NCBI RefSeq assembly: GCF_002078175.1
Contig: NZ_MWFK01000001.1
Location: 3,472,001 to 3,536,000, forward strand
DNA length: 64,000 bases
Direction: 5' to 3'
Source: Streptomyces sp. M41(2017)
Lineage (GTDB): Bacteria; Actinomycetota; Actinomycetes; Streptomycetales; Streptomycetaceae
Both the position numbers and the translations under genes were made by a program. Position 1 is the stretch's first letter, and each line of letters begins with the position of its first letter. The notes below the pieces were generated by a model. The model had not been told where the DNA came from. It made no database searches and was given only the letters and a program-made list of their open reading frames with translations. This document shows, piece after piece, positions 35,541 to 43,400 of this stretch.

Positions 35541-36767
35541 GTGGGTCACGCGGACGAGAATGCGAATTTGGCATCGAACTCTGACGAAGAAGCCGAGCAA
35601 ACGGTAATTCTCGATCCTGAGCAGGATGAGGACGAGGATGGCGCCGACGTTGACCTTGACATCGAGGTTGAGGTTGGCCCCCCCTCGGCGCAGGAGTCGC
35701 TCCGCTACTTCGGAGTGGACTTCGACGTTGAAGGTCTGGTGCGCAGGTTCAAGCAAAAGGAAATTATCGTCCCGCGATTCGATCCTGAGGAGCCCGAAAA
35801 TTCGGGGACTGGTTATGCCGGATTTCAGAGGAACTTCGTCTGGAAAAAGCGGCAGATGGATCGGTTTGTCGAATCCATTCTCTTGGGGTATCCAGTTCCG
35901 GGTATTTTTCTCGTTGAGCTGCAGAATCGGAGATATATCGTACTAGACGGGCAGCAGCGACTCACCACACTGCGGGACTTCTTCAATGGTTCGTACGGGG
36001 TTAAGAACGGTGAACGACCCTTCGCTCTCGATTACGCTGCTCCACCATTCCAGGGCCAAACCTATGCCACCCTGCAGCCCGCAGACCGCCGCCTCCTGAA
36101 CAATGCTTTGATTCAGGCCACGGTTGCCCTTCCCATTGGCGAAAGTGGGAAGCTTGCCGTATATACACTTTTTGAGAGGATCAACAGTGGCGGTACTAAG
36201 CTAAACGAACAGCAGATCCGGGTCGCCATCTTCCCGGGAGGTGCCACTCAACTTGTGCGTCGCTTGAACAAGGATCCGAATTGGCGTCAGCTGTTCGGTA
36301 ATGTACACAGGGACCTTAAGGATCAGGAGCTGATTCTCCGCTATCTCGCGCTCAAGCGAGTGGCCGCTGGAGGAGTTGATCTCAAGGGTGAACCTGTCCA
36401 GTACAGGGCCCCAATGGCCACCTTCATGAGTCAGTACCTCAGTGACAACGAGGACATGAGCGAAGAAAGGGCCGGGGCTGAGGAGCGGGATTTCGCTGCT
36501 GCATGTCGAATCCTTGTGGAGGCTGAGGGGGCGAGCGCGTTGAAACGCAACCGAACGATCAACGCCGCGCGAGCCGATTCGGTTCTAGTCGGTCTCTCTC
36601 TTGCGGTCAGTGAGAATCCGGGTATGAATACTGCCGCCGTTCGCTCCGCCATGGCAGAGCTAGAGGCGAATGACGATTATGTGGAGAAGACGCAAAAGAG
36701 CACCTCGCACAAGCTGAGCGTGACGGGGCGGCTGAGCGCGGCAGTTTCTGCATTCATGGGACGCTAA
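35541..36767 (+). CDS. DUF262 (ParB/GmrSD-N-like) protein, candidate defence component
   Basis: The 408-residue protein has the DUF262 fold. FQRNFVW (95-101), VLDGQQRLTTL with the DGQQR motif (136-140) and LFERINSGGTKLN (210-222) are the conserved ParB-like NTP-binding/nuclease motifs. The DUF1524 HNH domain of GmrSD restriction enzymes is missing. The first 46 residues are extremely acidic. Its stop overlaps the ATG of a HEPN protein (TAATG), making a two-gene unit. DUF262 proteins are common in restriction and phage-defence systems; the exact activity is unknown. Codon use is less GC-biased than the backbone, suggesting separate acquisition. GTG start behind GAAAGG. Confidence 0.85.
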   Translation: MGHADENANLASNSDEEAEQTVILDPEQDEDEDGADVDLDIEVEVGPPSAQESLRYFGVDFDVEGLVRRFKQKEIIVPRFDPEEPENSGTGYAGFQRNFVWKKRQMDRFVESILLGYPVPGIFLVELQNRRYIVLDGQQRLTTLRDFFNGSYGVKNGERPFALDYAAPPFQGQTYATLQPADRRLLNNALIQATVALPIGESGKLAVYTLFERINSGGTKLNEQQIRVAIFPGGATQLVRRLNKDPNWRQLFGNVHRDLKDQELILRYLALKRVAAGGVDLKGEPVQYRAPMATFMSQYLSDNEDMSEERAGAEERDFAAACRILVEAEGASALKRNRTINAARADSVLVGLSLAVSENPGMNTAAVRSAMAELEANDDYVEKTQKSTSHKLSVTGRLSAAVSAFMGR

Positions 36768-37261
36768 TGATAACGACCAGAGCTGCTGTTCGTGTCGAGA
36801 TCCATCGCATGAAATCTGCGCTGGACGCTACGTACGACCGGTACAGAAGATCTCTTTTGGAGGTGCCACTTGACCTGCAACAGGACTTGCATCTCTACAT
36901 GTGTATCCGCCTGTCTGGTTACCTTGAACAATTGATGTACCAAGCGATCTGCGGGTACGTCTCGGACGCTTCTGGCGGGGCTGCTCGAGAGTTTGCTCTG
37001 TCATGGTTCAGAAACGCGCCAAACCTCGGCCCTACTGCACTTGAGAACCTCATTGAAAGATTTGGTGAGGGTTGGCGCAACGATCTGAGAGACTTCCTGA
37101 GCAAGGAGAATAATCGTAGTTCACTTGGGACGTTGATTAAGATCAGAAATGATACCGCGCATGGCAAGAGTTACGGTGGCGCTCTGGCCAACGTGGCCTC
37201 ATATAAGGAATTGGTTGATGACATACATGAGTGGGTGCATCAAAGAATGATCGATAACTAA
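36767..37261 (+). CDS. HEPN-domain protein (MAE_28990-like), probable RNase effector
   Basis: The 164-residue all-helical protein contains the HEPN RNase signature R-x4-H as RNDTAHG (Arg127, His132) after IKI, plus an upstream helix CIRLSGYLEQLMYQAI typical of the MAE_28990/MAE_18760 branch. HEPN proteins with this motif usually cleave RNA and act in toxin-antitoxin and abortive-infection systems. It overlaps the DUF262 gene by one base. I infer a sensor/effector or antitoxin/toxin pair. The stop codon is also the target site of the IS element that follows, so the protein is intact. Confidence 0.82.
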   Translation: MITTRAAVRVEIHRMKSALDATYDRYRRSLLEVPLDLQQDLHLYMCIRLSGYLEQLMYQAICGYVSDASGGAAREFALSWFRNAPNLGPTALENLIERFGEGWRNDLRDFLSKENNRSSLGTLIKIRNDTAHGKSYGGALANVASYKELVDDIHEWVHQRMIDN

Positions 37262-38121
37262 GACCGTCCTACATGGTCAGTTGGCGTTGTGCTGGGTATG
37301 GGGAGTGGACGGTGGGGATGGATTGTTCCGGACGGATTATGGGAGCTGGCGGAGCCGCTGTTGCCGTCGGCCCGAGTTCGTCCGCAGGGCGGCGGGGTGG
37401 CGAACATCGATGATGAGGCGGTGTTTGCCGCGGTCATCTACGTATTGGTCAGCGGCTGTGCATGGCGGGCGTTGCCACCCTGTTTCGGAGCGTCGAAGTC
37501 GACCGTGCACCGCCGCTTCGCCATCTGGTCCCGTGCCGGCGTCTGGGGCCGACTCCATCAGAGGGTCCTCCAGCTTTTGGACGAACAGGACCTGGTCGAC
37601 CCGTCTCGCGCCGTCCTTGACTCCGCTTATGCCCGCGCTAAAAAAAGGGGGGAACTTGCAGGTCCGAGCCCCGTGGACCGGGTAAGCCCGGTTCCAAGAT
37701 GCACGTCCTGTCGGATGCGAACGGACTGCCTCTACGCGTCGGAGTCTCCGCGGCCAACACCCACGACAGTCTCGCTCTGAAGCCGAGGCTGTCCCATTTC
37801 CACATGGGACACGAATCCCACGCGACCGAGTCCAAGCCCCAACGGCTCCACGCCGACAAAGCGTACGGCGTGCCTCACCTGCGGCGATGGTTATGGGGCA
37901 AGCACATTGGCGTCCGGATCGCCCGCAAAGGCGTCGAGTCCAGCGAGCGGCTCGGCCGACGCAGGTGGGAGATCGAACGCACCACGTCCTGGCTGACCGG
38001 CTACCGCAGACTCAACCACCGCTACGAGCGGAATCCGGGCAACTACCTGGCATTTCTCGGACTGGCAGCCGCTCTCTGCTGCTACAAACGGTTGCTCAAA
38101 CTGACCATGTAGGACACGGTC
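37262..38121 (+). mobile_element. IS5-family insertion sequence, decayed
   Basis: This is an 860-bp element with terminal inverted repeats: GACCGTCCTACATGGTCAG at the left and, read inward, GACCGTGTCCTACATGGTCAG at the right; the left end lacks two bases. It is flanked by the 3-bp direct repeat TAA (37259-37261 and 38122-38124), fitting the TNA target duplications of IS5-group elements. The left TAA is the stop codon of the HEPN gene. Confidence 0.88.
37289..38112 (+). pseudogene. IS5-family DDE transposase, frameshifted
   Basis: The first half (from GTG 37289 or ATG 37298) encodes the DUF4096-type N-terminus (PDGLWELAEPLLPS, GCAWRALPPCFG) and the first Asp region DSAYARAK, ending at GPSPVDR. 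The match continues one frame back from about 37681 (GKPGSKMHVLSDANG) with HADKAYG and the Glu segment WEIERTTSWLTGYRRLNHR to the stop at 38112. A single missing G in CCGGG at 37678-37682 explains the shift. The A7-G6 run at 37640-37652 is upstream of the break and does not account for it. It is probably inactive. Confidence 0.82.
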
Positions 38122-38124
38122 TAA

Positions 38125-38680
38125 GCAGACGTCGGCCCCGATGCAGTCCCGCAACCTGCGCCAGCACGTCATGCCGACATCCCGGATCCCGCAGAGCACC
38201 TCCCGGTATCCCTGCCATGGCTTGCAGCTGGGATACCGGGAGCGCCGCTCGCGCTGCGGTCGTAACGGCTCCAAGCGGTCACTCTGTCCATCCGACACGA
38301 TCCACGGCAATCCCCACGCCGGGCGGAACACTCAACCTGCAGCCCTGGCCCGCCGTTACGTCTGCTCCCCTCCGCGTCGAGGACGTCATGACCATCAAGG
38401 AGGATCTGGAGGGCTACGCCCGCCGACGGAAGGAAGAGCTACGGGTCAGGGACAACACTTGATCTGGAGCTCTGTGTGGATCGGTCGTTGACGATCCATT
38501 CAGCTACGCACCGGTCTCGTACGGGTGCCAGCACCCGGTACGGGTCGTTGCGGTTGCTGTACGACCGCGCCAGACAGGGGTGGCCTCGGCCAGACGTATC
38601 AGGACTCGGTCTCCTAACCGACCATCAGCTCCCGGCTTGCTGAACATAGGAAACGACAGGGGCTCGAAGTGGGCGTGCGT
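38125..38680. other. Gap between IS and Fic gene, with hairpin
   Basis: These 556 bases formerly followed the HEPN stop directly. They contain a perfect 13-bp stem (38200-38212 with 38230-38242, loop 17), a possible terminator of the DUF262-HEPN operon. A short basic coding-like segment (MTIKEDLEGYARRRKEELRV, about 38388-38462) may be a gene remnant. No complete gene is convincing. Confidence 0.45.
38200..38242 (+). terminator. Perfect 13-bp stem-loop downstream of the DUF262-HEPN operon
   Basis: CTCCCGGTATCCC pairs with GGGATACCGGGAG around a 17-base loop, itself containing CCATGG and TGCAGC. Before the IS insertion it lay about 75 bases after the HEPN stop, in a terminator position. Confidence 0.6.
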
Positions 38681-39454
38681 CTATGCATCAGCGAGCCGTT
38701 CCAATAGATCACGATACTCGCTCACGAAATTGTCTACCGCGTTTTCGATGTCATAGAATTCTCTACTGCTGCCGAGTTTATCTAGCTTCAGTCTTCGGCG
38801 AATCTTTTTAATTTCCGAAACGGCTACATCGAAGTTCTCCCTCGGGTATCCCGTTTTTACCGTCAGTGATCCCCGGCGAATTCTGATGAAATTGTTTTCA
38901 TGTGTATCGAAGGTGCAGCCATGGGCGATGAGTAGCCTACGGAGATTCTTGAAGCTCATTACATGATCCCCGAAAGATTTTCTTTGGACCCTCTTTCTTA
39001 TCCAAGTGCTCAGAGATCGCACCTCCGACTCCGAGTCTCTGACCTCTGCCTTGCCGATGGGAAAGGTGCCGGCGACCACCGACGTTGCCATCTGATACAA
39101 GTCTTCCTCGGTGGTATTGCAGAGATCGAATCCGTTGCGCTCCAGAGATACCAAGGCGCACACTAGGGCTGTACGCTTATTTCCATTCTCGAAAGCGTGA
39201 TTTTTGGCGATTCCATAAAATAGAGTGGCCGCTTTCTCGTGAGGTCTTTCATACTTGGCGCGGTAGATGCCTCGACCATCTGTCATTCCGGTATTCTGGC
39301 GCTCCACGGCTGAAGAGAGCTTGTTTTCGTCGAGCGGCTGCTCTCCACCGAAATCTTTAGACCCTAATGCGCTCTCCGTTAGCTTCTTCCGGATCGCCAG
39401 CACTTCTTCTAGCGTGAGAGAAATTCCGTTCCCCGCGTAGTTGGTCTTGGCCAT
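38681..39454 (-). CDS. Doc-type Fic protein with HicA-like C-terminal domain
   Basis: The 257-residue protein has a Fic/Doc core at about 12-140 with the active motif HAFENGNKRTAL (86-97). The Lys in place of Gly (NKR) is the Doc variant, which phosphorylates EF-Tu in the P1 phage toxin. Residues about 166-225 (SFKNLRRLLIAHGCTFDTHE through AVSEIKKIRRRLKL) resemble the small HicA mRNA-interferase fold, but weakly. No Phd- or HicB-like antitoxin gene is adjacent, and no inhibitory S/T-x3-E-G/N motif is seen. The ATG at 39454 follows GGAGAAGG; longer readings run into non-coding sequence. Lower GC marks it as cargo. Confidence 0.82.
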   Translation of the reverse strand: MAKTNYAGNGISLTLEEVLAIRKKLTESALGSKDFGGEQPLDENKLSSAVERQNTGMTDGRGIYRAKYERPHEKAATLFYGIAKNHAFENGNKRTALVCALVSLERNGFDLCNTTEEDLYQMATSVVAGTFPIGKAEVRDSESEVRSLSTWIRKRVQRKSFGDHVMSFKNLRRLLIAHGCTFDTHENNFIRIRRGSLTVKTGYPRENFDVAVSEIKKIRRRLKLDKLGSSREFYDIENAVDNFVSEYRDLLERLADA

Positions 39455-40038
39455 AAATTCCTTCTCCGGTCGTACAGTCGCGTTACGGTCTCGAGGAAGC
39501 ATGATTTTGGCACGAAGCGGGCGATCTGGAAGGGGGGTTGGCTGTTTTGGCCTCGACCATGTCTCCAGTTCCCCCTTCCACTCACCCCGGCTCCCATCCC
39601 GTCCGCCTTCGACCCACACACCGTGGAGCGGTCGTGGTTCAGGGCGTCAAGGTGGAGCGCGCTACTGTACGAACGACCTTGACGCCCTGGGCCGCGACTG
39701 CTCGGCTCTGCCTGGGTCGAAGGCGGACGGGATGGGAGCCCCGCGACGCTCGCCATGCTCCGGCCGGCACTCGCGAACGGTGCTCCGTACATCCCGGAGT
39801 CTGAGCGCCCCCGCCGGAGGCATCGTCTTGAAGCCGCGGGCTTGGTTCTCGTCTTATGCCTCTCGGACCAACTCAACCCAGGGCGCGCGTCGGCGCAGCC
39901 CGCGCGGAGCGGGCCGAAGGCAGGAGCGTCGCGCGGAGCGGAGCCGGGAGCGCGCCCGGCGGAGCGAAGCGCAGCCGGGGCTTGATGAAGTAGAGAAACT
40001 CGTAACAGCTCACTGCTGATGCGCGGCGACGCGACAGG
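39455..40038. other. Non-coding region of the AICE with large hairpin
   Basis: This 584-base gap between the Fic gene and the YdcF-like gene (both leftward) contains the long inverted repeat at 39589-39740. A second stretch, 39885-39985, is rich in repeated GGAGCG and GCGCGG units. No gene is evident. The region is a good place for a replication origin or a non-coding RNA. Confidence 0.55.
39589..39740. repeat. 152-base two-stage inverted repeat (sso or structured RNA candidate)
   Basis: Outer arms 39589-39616 and 39713-39740 are perfectly complementary (28 bp). Inner arms 39626-39652 and 39677-39703 pair over 27 bp with four G-T (G-U) wobbles and no true mismatch. A symmetric 9/9 internal loop separates the two stems, and the apex is 24 bases. 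Single-strand origins of rolling-circle plasmids are non-coding palindromes of this size, which fits the RepSA-type initiator nearby. The wobble-only divergence would also fit an RNA. Confidence 0.75.
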
Positions 40039-40695
40039 CTACGGGTTGGTGGCGAGCAGTCGACTAGTGAAGCCCTGACGGCACAGGCGCTCGTACGCTT
40101 CCCGCACGTCATCCGGTACAGGCTGGCTGATCATGAAGCCTTGCTCCGGGTAGACCAGGAGCCGCTGCAACGCACCAACAAGCATGTCGATAACCAGATG
40201 GGCATCCTGGATAGAGTCGACGTACTCGTCGAACGTCATCGGAGTGGATGCGCTGACGAACTCGATTCCGGGCCACAGCTTGCACGCGGTGGCATACGCG
40301 CGCCTCTCCTCGTACGGCTTGCTGATCAAGAGCACAGACGTCACCTGCACGCCGGCTTCTTCGAGCACGGCTCGGGAGAACTTGATGTTTTCGCCTGTGT
40401 TGCGTGCGTTGGGCTCGACGAGCACGGCTGAGCTAGGCACTCCGAGTTCCAGTGCCCGCTCGCGGTAGTGAACCGCTTCGCCCCTGGGCATTCGTTCTTG
40501 CGTGGTCGGGCTCGTGGCTCCTGTGAAGACAAGCAATGGAGCCATCCCTTGCTTGTAGAGGTCCACTGCCGTGTCGGCCACGCCCAAGTCGTGGCTGCCC
40601 AGGCCGATCGCGACTGAGCATGGCCGCGGGGTGTGGCCCACCTGGTGGTAGTCCCACAGGCGTCGCGCGTCTGCCCATGCCTGTGTCGAGATCAT
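40039..40695 (-). CDS. YdcF/DUF218-family protein of the AICE
   Basis: The 218-residue protein has a Rossmann-like DUF218 fold (SVAIGLGSHDLGVADTAVDLY, LLVFTGATSPTTQERMPRGEA, VEPNARNTGENIKFSR). YdcF-like proteins bind nucleotides; their reaction is unsettled. Homologues commonly sit beside the GntR repressor in Streptomyces AICEs. The ATG at 40695 is 2 bases past the GntR stop, so both genes form one leftward operon. Confidence 0.85.
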   Translation of the reverse strand: MISTQAWADARRLWDYHQVGHTPRPCSVAIGLGSHDLGVADTAVDLYKQGMAPLLVFTGATSPTTQERMPRGEAVHYRERALELGVPSSAVLVEPNARNTGENIKFSRAVLEEAGVQVTSVLLISKPYEERRAYATACKLWPGIEFVSASTPMTFDEYVDSIQDAHLVIDMLVGALQRLLVYPEQGFMISQPVPDDVREAYERLCRQGFTSRLLATNP

Positions 40696-40697
40696 GA

Positions 40698-41486
40698 CTA
40701 GCCCTTTCCATCCTTCGCCGAGTCCGGGACCTTGAAGGCGTATTCCCAAGCGAAGCGCGAAGCTGCGTGCACACCGACGGCGAACTCGACCACTGTGTCA
40801 GAAGCTGTGTAGGTGGTTCGGTGCAGCTCGACTACCGGTTCGCCGGGCGGTAGCTGCAAGAGCTTCACCTCGTCCGGCGTTGCGGCCCGAGCGAAGATCT
40901 CTTCCGTCATGTGATCGATCTCGTAGCCGGCGTCGTAGAGCACCCGGAAGCCACCGCCGCGGCCCGCCGGCCCAGGAGTCGGGTCTACCAGTCGCGTGCC
41001 TTCAACATGCTCGGGCCGGTAGTAGCTGGTGAGGCTATGCGTGGGTTGGTCGCCTTCTTTGACCAGTCGTGCGCGGGCGTAGACCTCTGTGCCCTCCGGT
41101 AGGCCGAGCGCGTTCGAGACGAGTGGTGACGCTTCTACTCGGCTGACCGTCTGGGTCTGCTCGTTCCGCCGGTAGCCGCGGCCGGACGCCACGCGGTCCG
41201 CGATGAACGCGACTTCGTCGCCATCCCGCCACTTCGCTTTGTCGTACCGGGCGACGCCGAGCCGCTTCAGCGGGACCTGTTGGCGTACGACGGTGCCGTG
41301 CCCCCGGGACGAAGTGACGAGCCCTTCCGCCTCCAGCGCCTTATATGCCTGGTGGACAGTGGACTTGGAGCCTTCGCCGGCCGCGACCAGTTCCCTGATC
41401 TGCGGAAGCTGCTGTCCCGGCGCGTACTGACCGTTCCTGATCTCTTCAGCCAGCCTGTCCGCTAGCTCCCGCCACTTGGGCGCCAT
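40698..41486 (-). CDS. GntR/HutC-family repressor (KorSA-like)
   Basis: The 262-residue protein has an N-terminal winged helix (WRELADRLAEEIRNGQYAPG, STVHQAYKALEAEGLV) and a C-terminal UTRA ligand domain. In pSAM2-type elements such repressors (KorSA) hold transfer and replication genes silent. It is divergent from the transfer operon across a gap with three copies of a palindromic operator, so it very likely represses both directions. Start at ATG 41486; a GTG one codon upstream is also possible behind GAGGAG. Confidence 0.9.
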   Translation of the reverse strand: MAPKWRELADRLAEEIRNGQYAPGQQLPQIRELVAAGEGSKSTVHQAYKALEAEGLVTSSRGHGTVVRQQVPLKRLGVARYDKAKWRDGDEVAFIADRVASGRGYRRNEQTQTVSRVEASPLVSNALGLPEGTEVYARARLVKEGDQPTHSLTSYYRPEHVEGTRLVDPTPGPAGRGGGFRVLYDAGYEIDHMTEEIFARAATPDEVKLLQLPPGEPVVELHRTTYTASDTVVEFAVGVHAASRFAWEYAFKVPDSAKDGKG

Positions 41487-41519
41487 CACGCGACTCCTCT
41501 CGACCCCCTAAGTCAAACA

Positions 41520-41593
41520 CAGTCCCAGGACTGTTGACAGTCCTAGGACTGCGTGCCACAGTCTCTCTCAAGGCGCTCGCAGTCCTAGGACAG
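41520..41593. promoter_or_regulatory. Three CAGTCCTAGGACTG-type operators between divergent AICE operons
   Basis: The copies are CAGTCCCAGGACTG (41520-41533), CAGTCCTAGGACTG (41538-41551, perfect palindrome) and CAGTCCTAGGACAG (41580-41593). A TTGACA at 41534-41539 links the first two and could be the -35 element of the rightward promoter, so repressor binding would cover it. The sites are spaced 18 and 42 bases apart. The likely ligand is the adjacent GntR protein. Confidence 0.82.
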
Positions 41594-41648
41594 CGAGCGG
41601 AAGTGGCCCTCGGGCTGCTCTCAACGCACCTACTCGGGGAGTAGTTTC

Positions 41649-41978
41649 ATGCCGTCCTTCAAGATTGATGTCTCGACTGCGGTGGTGTTCGTGGCGACCG
41701 CGCCGGTGCCGAAGCTGGTCAACAAGCAGACCGGTGAGCGGGCGGTGGATCGGGAGACCGGTGCCGGCCTGACCACGGTGGGCCTGCTCATCTCGGATGA
41801 GGGGGAGGGCAACCTCTACCAGGTGACCGTGCCGGAGACCGGTCTGCCGGAGGGTCTGGCGCCGGGTACGCCCGTGAAGGTGATCGGACTGAAGGCGCGG
41901 GACTGGGAAAACGAGTTCAACGGGCAGAAGCGGCACGGGATCTCTTTCCGCGCGGTCGCTGTCACGGCCGGGGTCTGA
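41649..41978 (+). CDS. SCO3933-like AICE protein
   Basis: The 109-residue protein is of the kind encoded first in the transfer operon of many Streptomyces AICEs. It is beta-rich (FKIDVSTAVVFVATAPVPK, LYQVTVPETGLP, KVIGLKARDWEN) and ends with a segment like single-strand-binding or regulatory beta barrels. A regulatory role has been proposed by annotation only. ATG at 41649 behind GGGGAG; the traSA-like gene starts 3 bases after its stop. Confidence 0.7.
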   Translation: MPSFKIDVSTAVVFVATAPVPKLVNKQTGERAVDRETGAGLTTVGLLISDEGEGNLYQVTVPETGLPEGLAPGTPVKVIGLKARDWENEFNGQKRHGISFRAVAVTAGV

Positions 41979-41980
41979 TC

Positions 41981-43318
41981 ATGACGGATCTGTCCCTGTG
42001 GCTGGAGGCGTCGGGCGCGTTAGCGGGTGCCGGTGGTCTGGGCTTGGCGAAGGTCCGCGCTCCGCGCGTGTACTGGTCGCTGGTCGGACTGCCGGCCACC
42101 TGGGGCCGCTTCACGCTGTCCTACCGCTCCACCATGGATGTCTGCGGGCTGACGGTGCAGCCGTCGGGACTGCGGGCATTCATGGTCCGCAACGTCGCCC
42201 GCCGTGAGGTCCAGCCTGTACCGCCGAAGGTTCGCCGCGTCCGGGCCACTTCGACCGGTCTGCGGGTGACGCTGCGACTGCCTGCCGGCCTGGAGCCGAT
42301 GGACGTCGTCGCTTCCTCGGAGCGGCTCCGTCACGCCTGGGGCGTGCACTCGGTGACCGTGGCGGAGACGAAGCCCGGGTTCGTGGAACTGCGCATGACC
42401 GGCTATGACGTGCTTCGTCGGGTGCGCATGCCCCGCAACGCAGGGCCTCAGGGGCTGACGGTGCCGGTCGCGCTGCGGGAGGACGGGACCGTCTTCGTCC
42501 GCGACTATCGCAAGGTTCCGATGGGCTTGACCGTGGGTGCCAACCTGTCGGGCAAGTCGATGTTCCAACGCGGCTTGGTCAAGGGGCTGGCTCAACTGCC
42601 CGTGGCTATCGCGGGGATCGACTGCAAGCGCGGCGTCGAGCACTCCGCCTACGTGCCCCGGCTGTCGGCCCTGGCCACGGACCCGGATACCGCGTCCTCC
42701 CTGCTCGATGTCCTGGTCGCCGAGATGGAATCCCGCTTCGACCTCCTGAGCCTGCACGGCGTCTCCGACGTGTGGGAGCTGCCGGAGAAGATCCGGCCGG
42801 TGCCGATCGTGCTCCTGGTGGACGAGATTGCGGAACTCTTCCTGATCTCCTCCAAGAAGGACGAGGAGCGCCGGGAACGCCTCGTCACTGCCCTGATCCG
42901 GCTGGCGCAGATGGCCCGTGCTGCGGGGATCTTCCTGGAGATCTGCGGGCAGCGCTTCGGCTCCGAACTCGGCAAGGGCGCAACCATGCTCCGCGCGCAG
43001 CTCACCGGGCGTGTGGTGCACCGGGTCAACGACAAGCAGACCGCCGAAATGGGCCTCGGAGACGTCGCCCCGGAAGCTGTCCCGCTCGTCACGGCATTCC
43101 CGCCGGACAGGCCCGGTCTAGCGATTGCCGCGGACTCCTCCGGTGGCTGGTCCCGCATCCGAACCCCGATGACCACGCGTGCCGAAGTTGCCGCCGCGTG
43201 CCGGCAGTTCGCCCACCTGGTCCCGGACCTTCCCGCTCTCGACCCGTTCCGGCCCTACGTGCCCGCGCCGGTGGTCGACAGCCCGTCGCTGGTCAAGCCG
43301 ATCCCGGCGACCGACTAG
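41981..43318 (+). CDS. FtsK/SpoIIIE-type DNA translocase (TraSA/TraB)
   Basis: The 445-residue protein drives conjugal transfer of double-stranded DNA between hyphae, the single-protein mechanism of Streptomyces. Walker A is GANLSGKS (about 186-193) and Walker B is VLLVDE (277-282). Arginine-finger and sensor regions follow in the FtsK motor domain. Membrane helices are not obvious at the N-terminus. It is followed by small Spd-type genes in the same direction. Confidence 0.93.
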   Translation: MTDLSLWLEASGALAGAGGLGLAKVRAPRVYWSLVGLPATWGRFTLSYRSTMDVCGLTVQPSGLRAFMVRNVARREVQPVPPKVRRVRATSTGLRVTLRLPAGLEPMDVVASSERLRHAWGVHSVTVAETKPGFVELRMTGYDVLRRVRMPRNAGPQGLTVPVALREDGTVFVRDYRKVPMGLTVGANLSGKSMFQRGLVKGLAQLPVAIAGIDCKRGVEHSAYVPRLSALATDPDTASSLLDVLVAEMESRFDLLSLHGVSDVWELPEKIRPVPIVLLVDEIAELFLISSKKDEERRERLVTALIRLAQMARAAGIFLEICGQRFGSELGKGATMLRAQLTGRVVHRVNDKQTAEMGLGDVAPEAVPLVTAFPPDRPGLAIAADSSGGWSRIRTPMTTRAEVAAACRQFAHLVPDLPALDPFRPYVPAPVVDSPSLVKPIPATD

Positions 43319-43400
43319 CCCACTGATCCATCCCGGTTGGCGTGACCGTCTCGCGCCAGGTCCCTACCCGAACCATGCCGGATTCCGGAGGACCCACCCC

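Noticed and set aside
37640..37652. A7-G6 run as a programmed -1 frameshift site of the transposase
   Set aside because: The IS5 protein signature continues in the original frame past this run (GPSPVDR), and the actual break is about 30 bases later at CCGGG.
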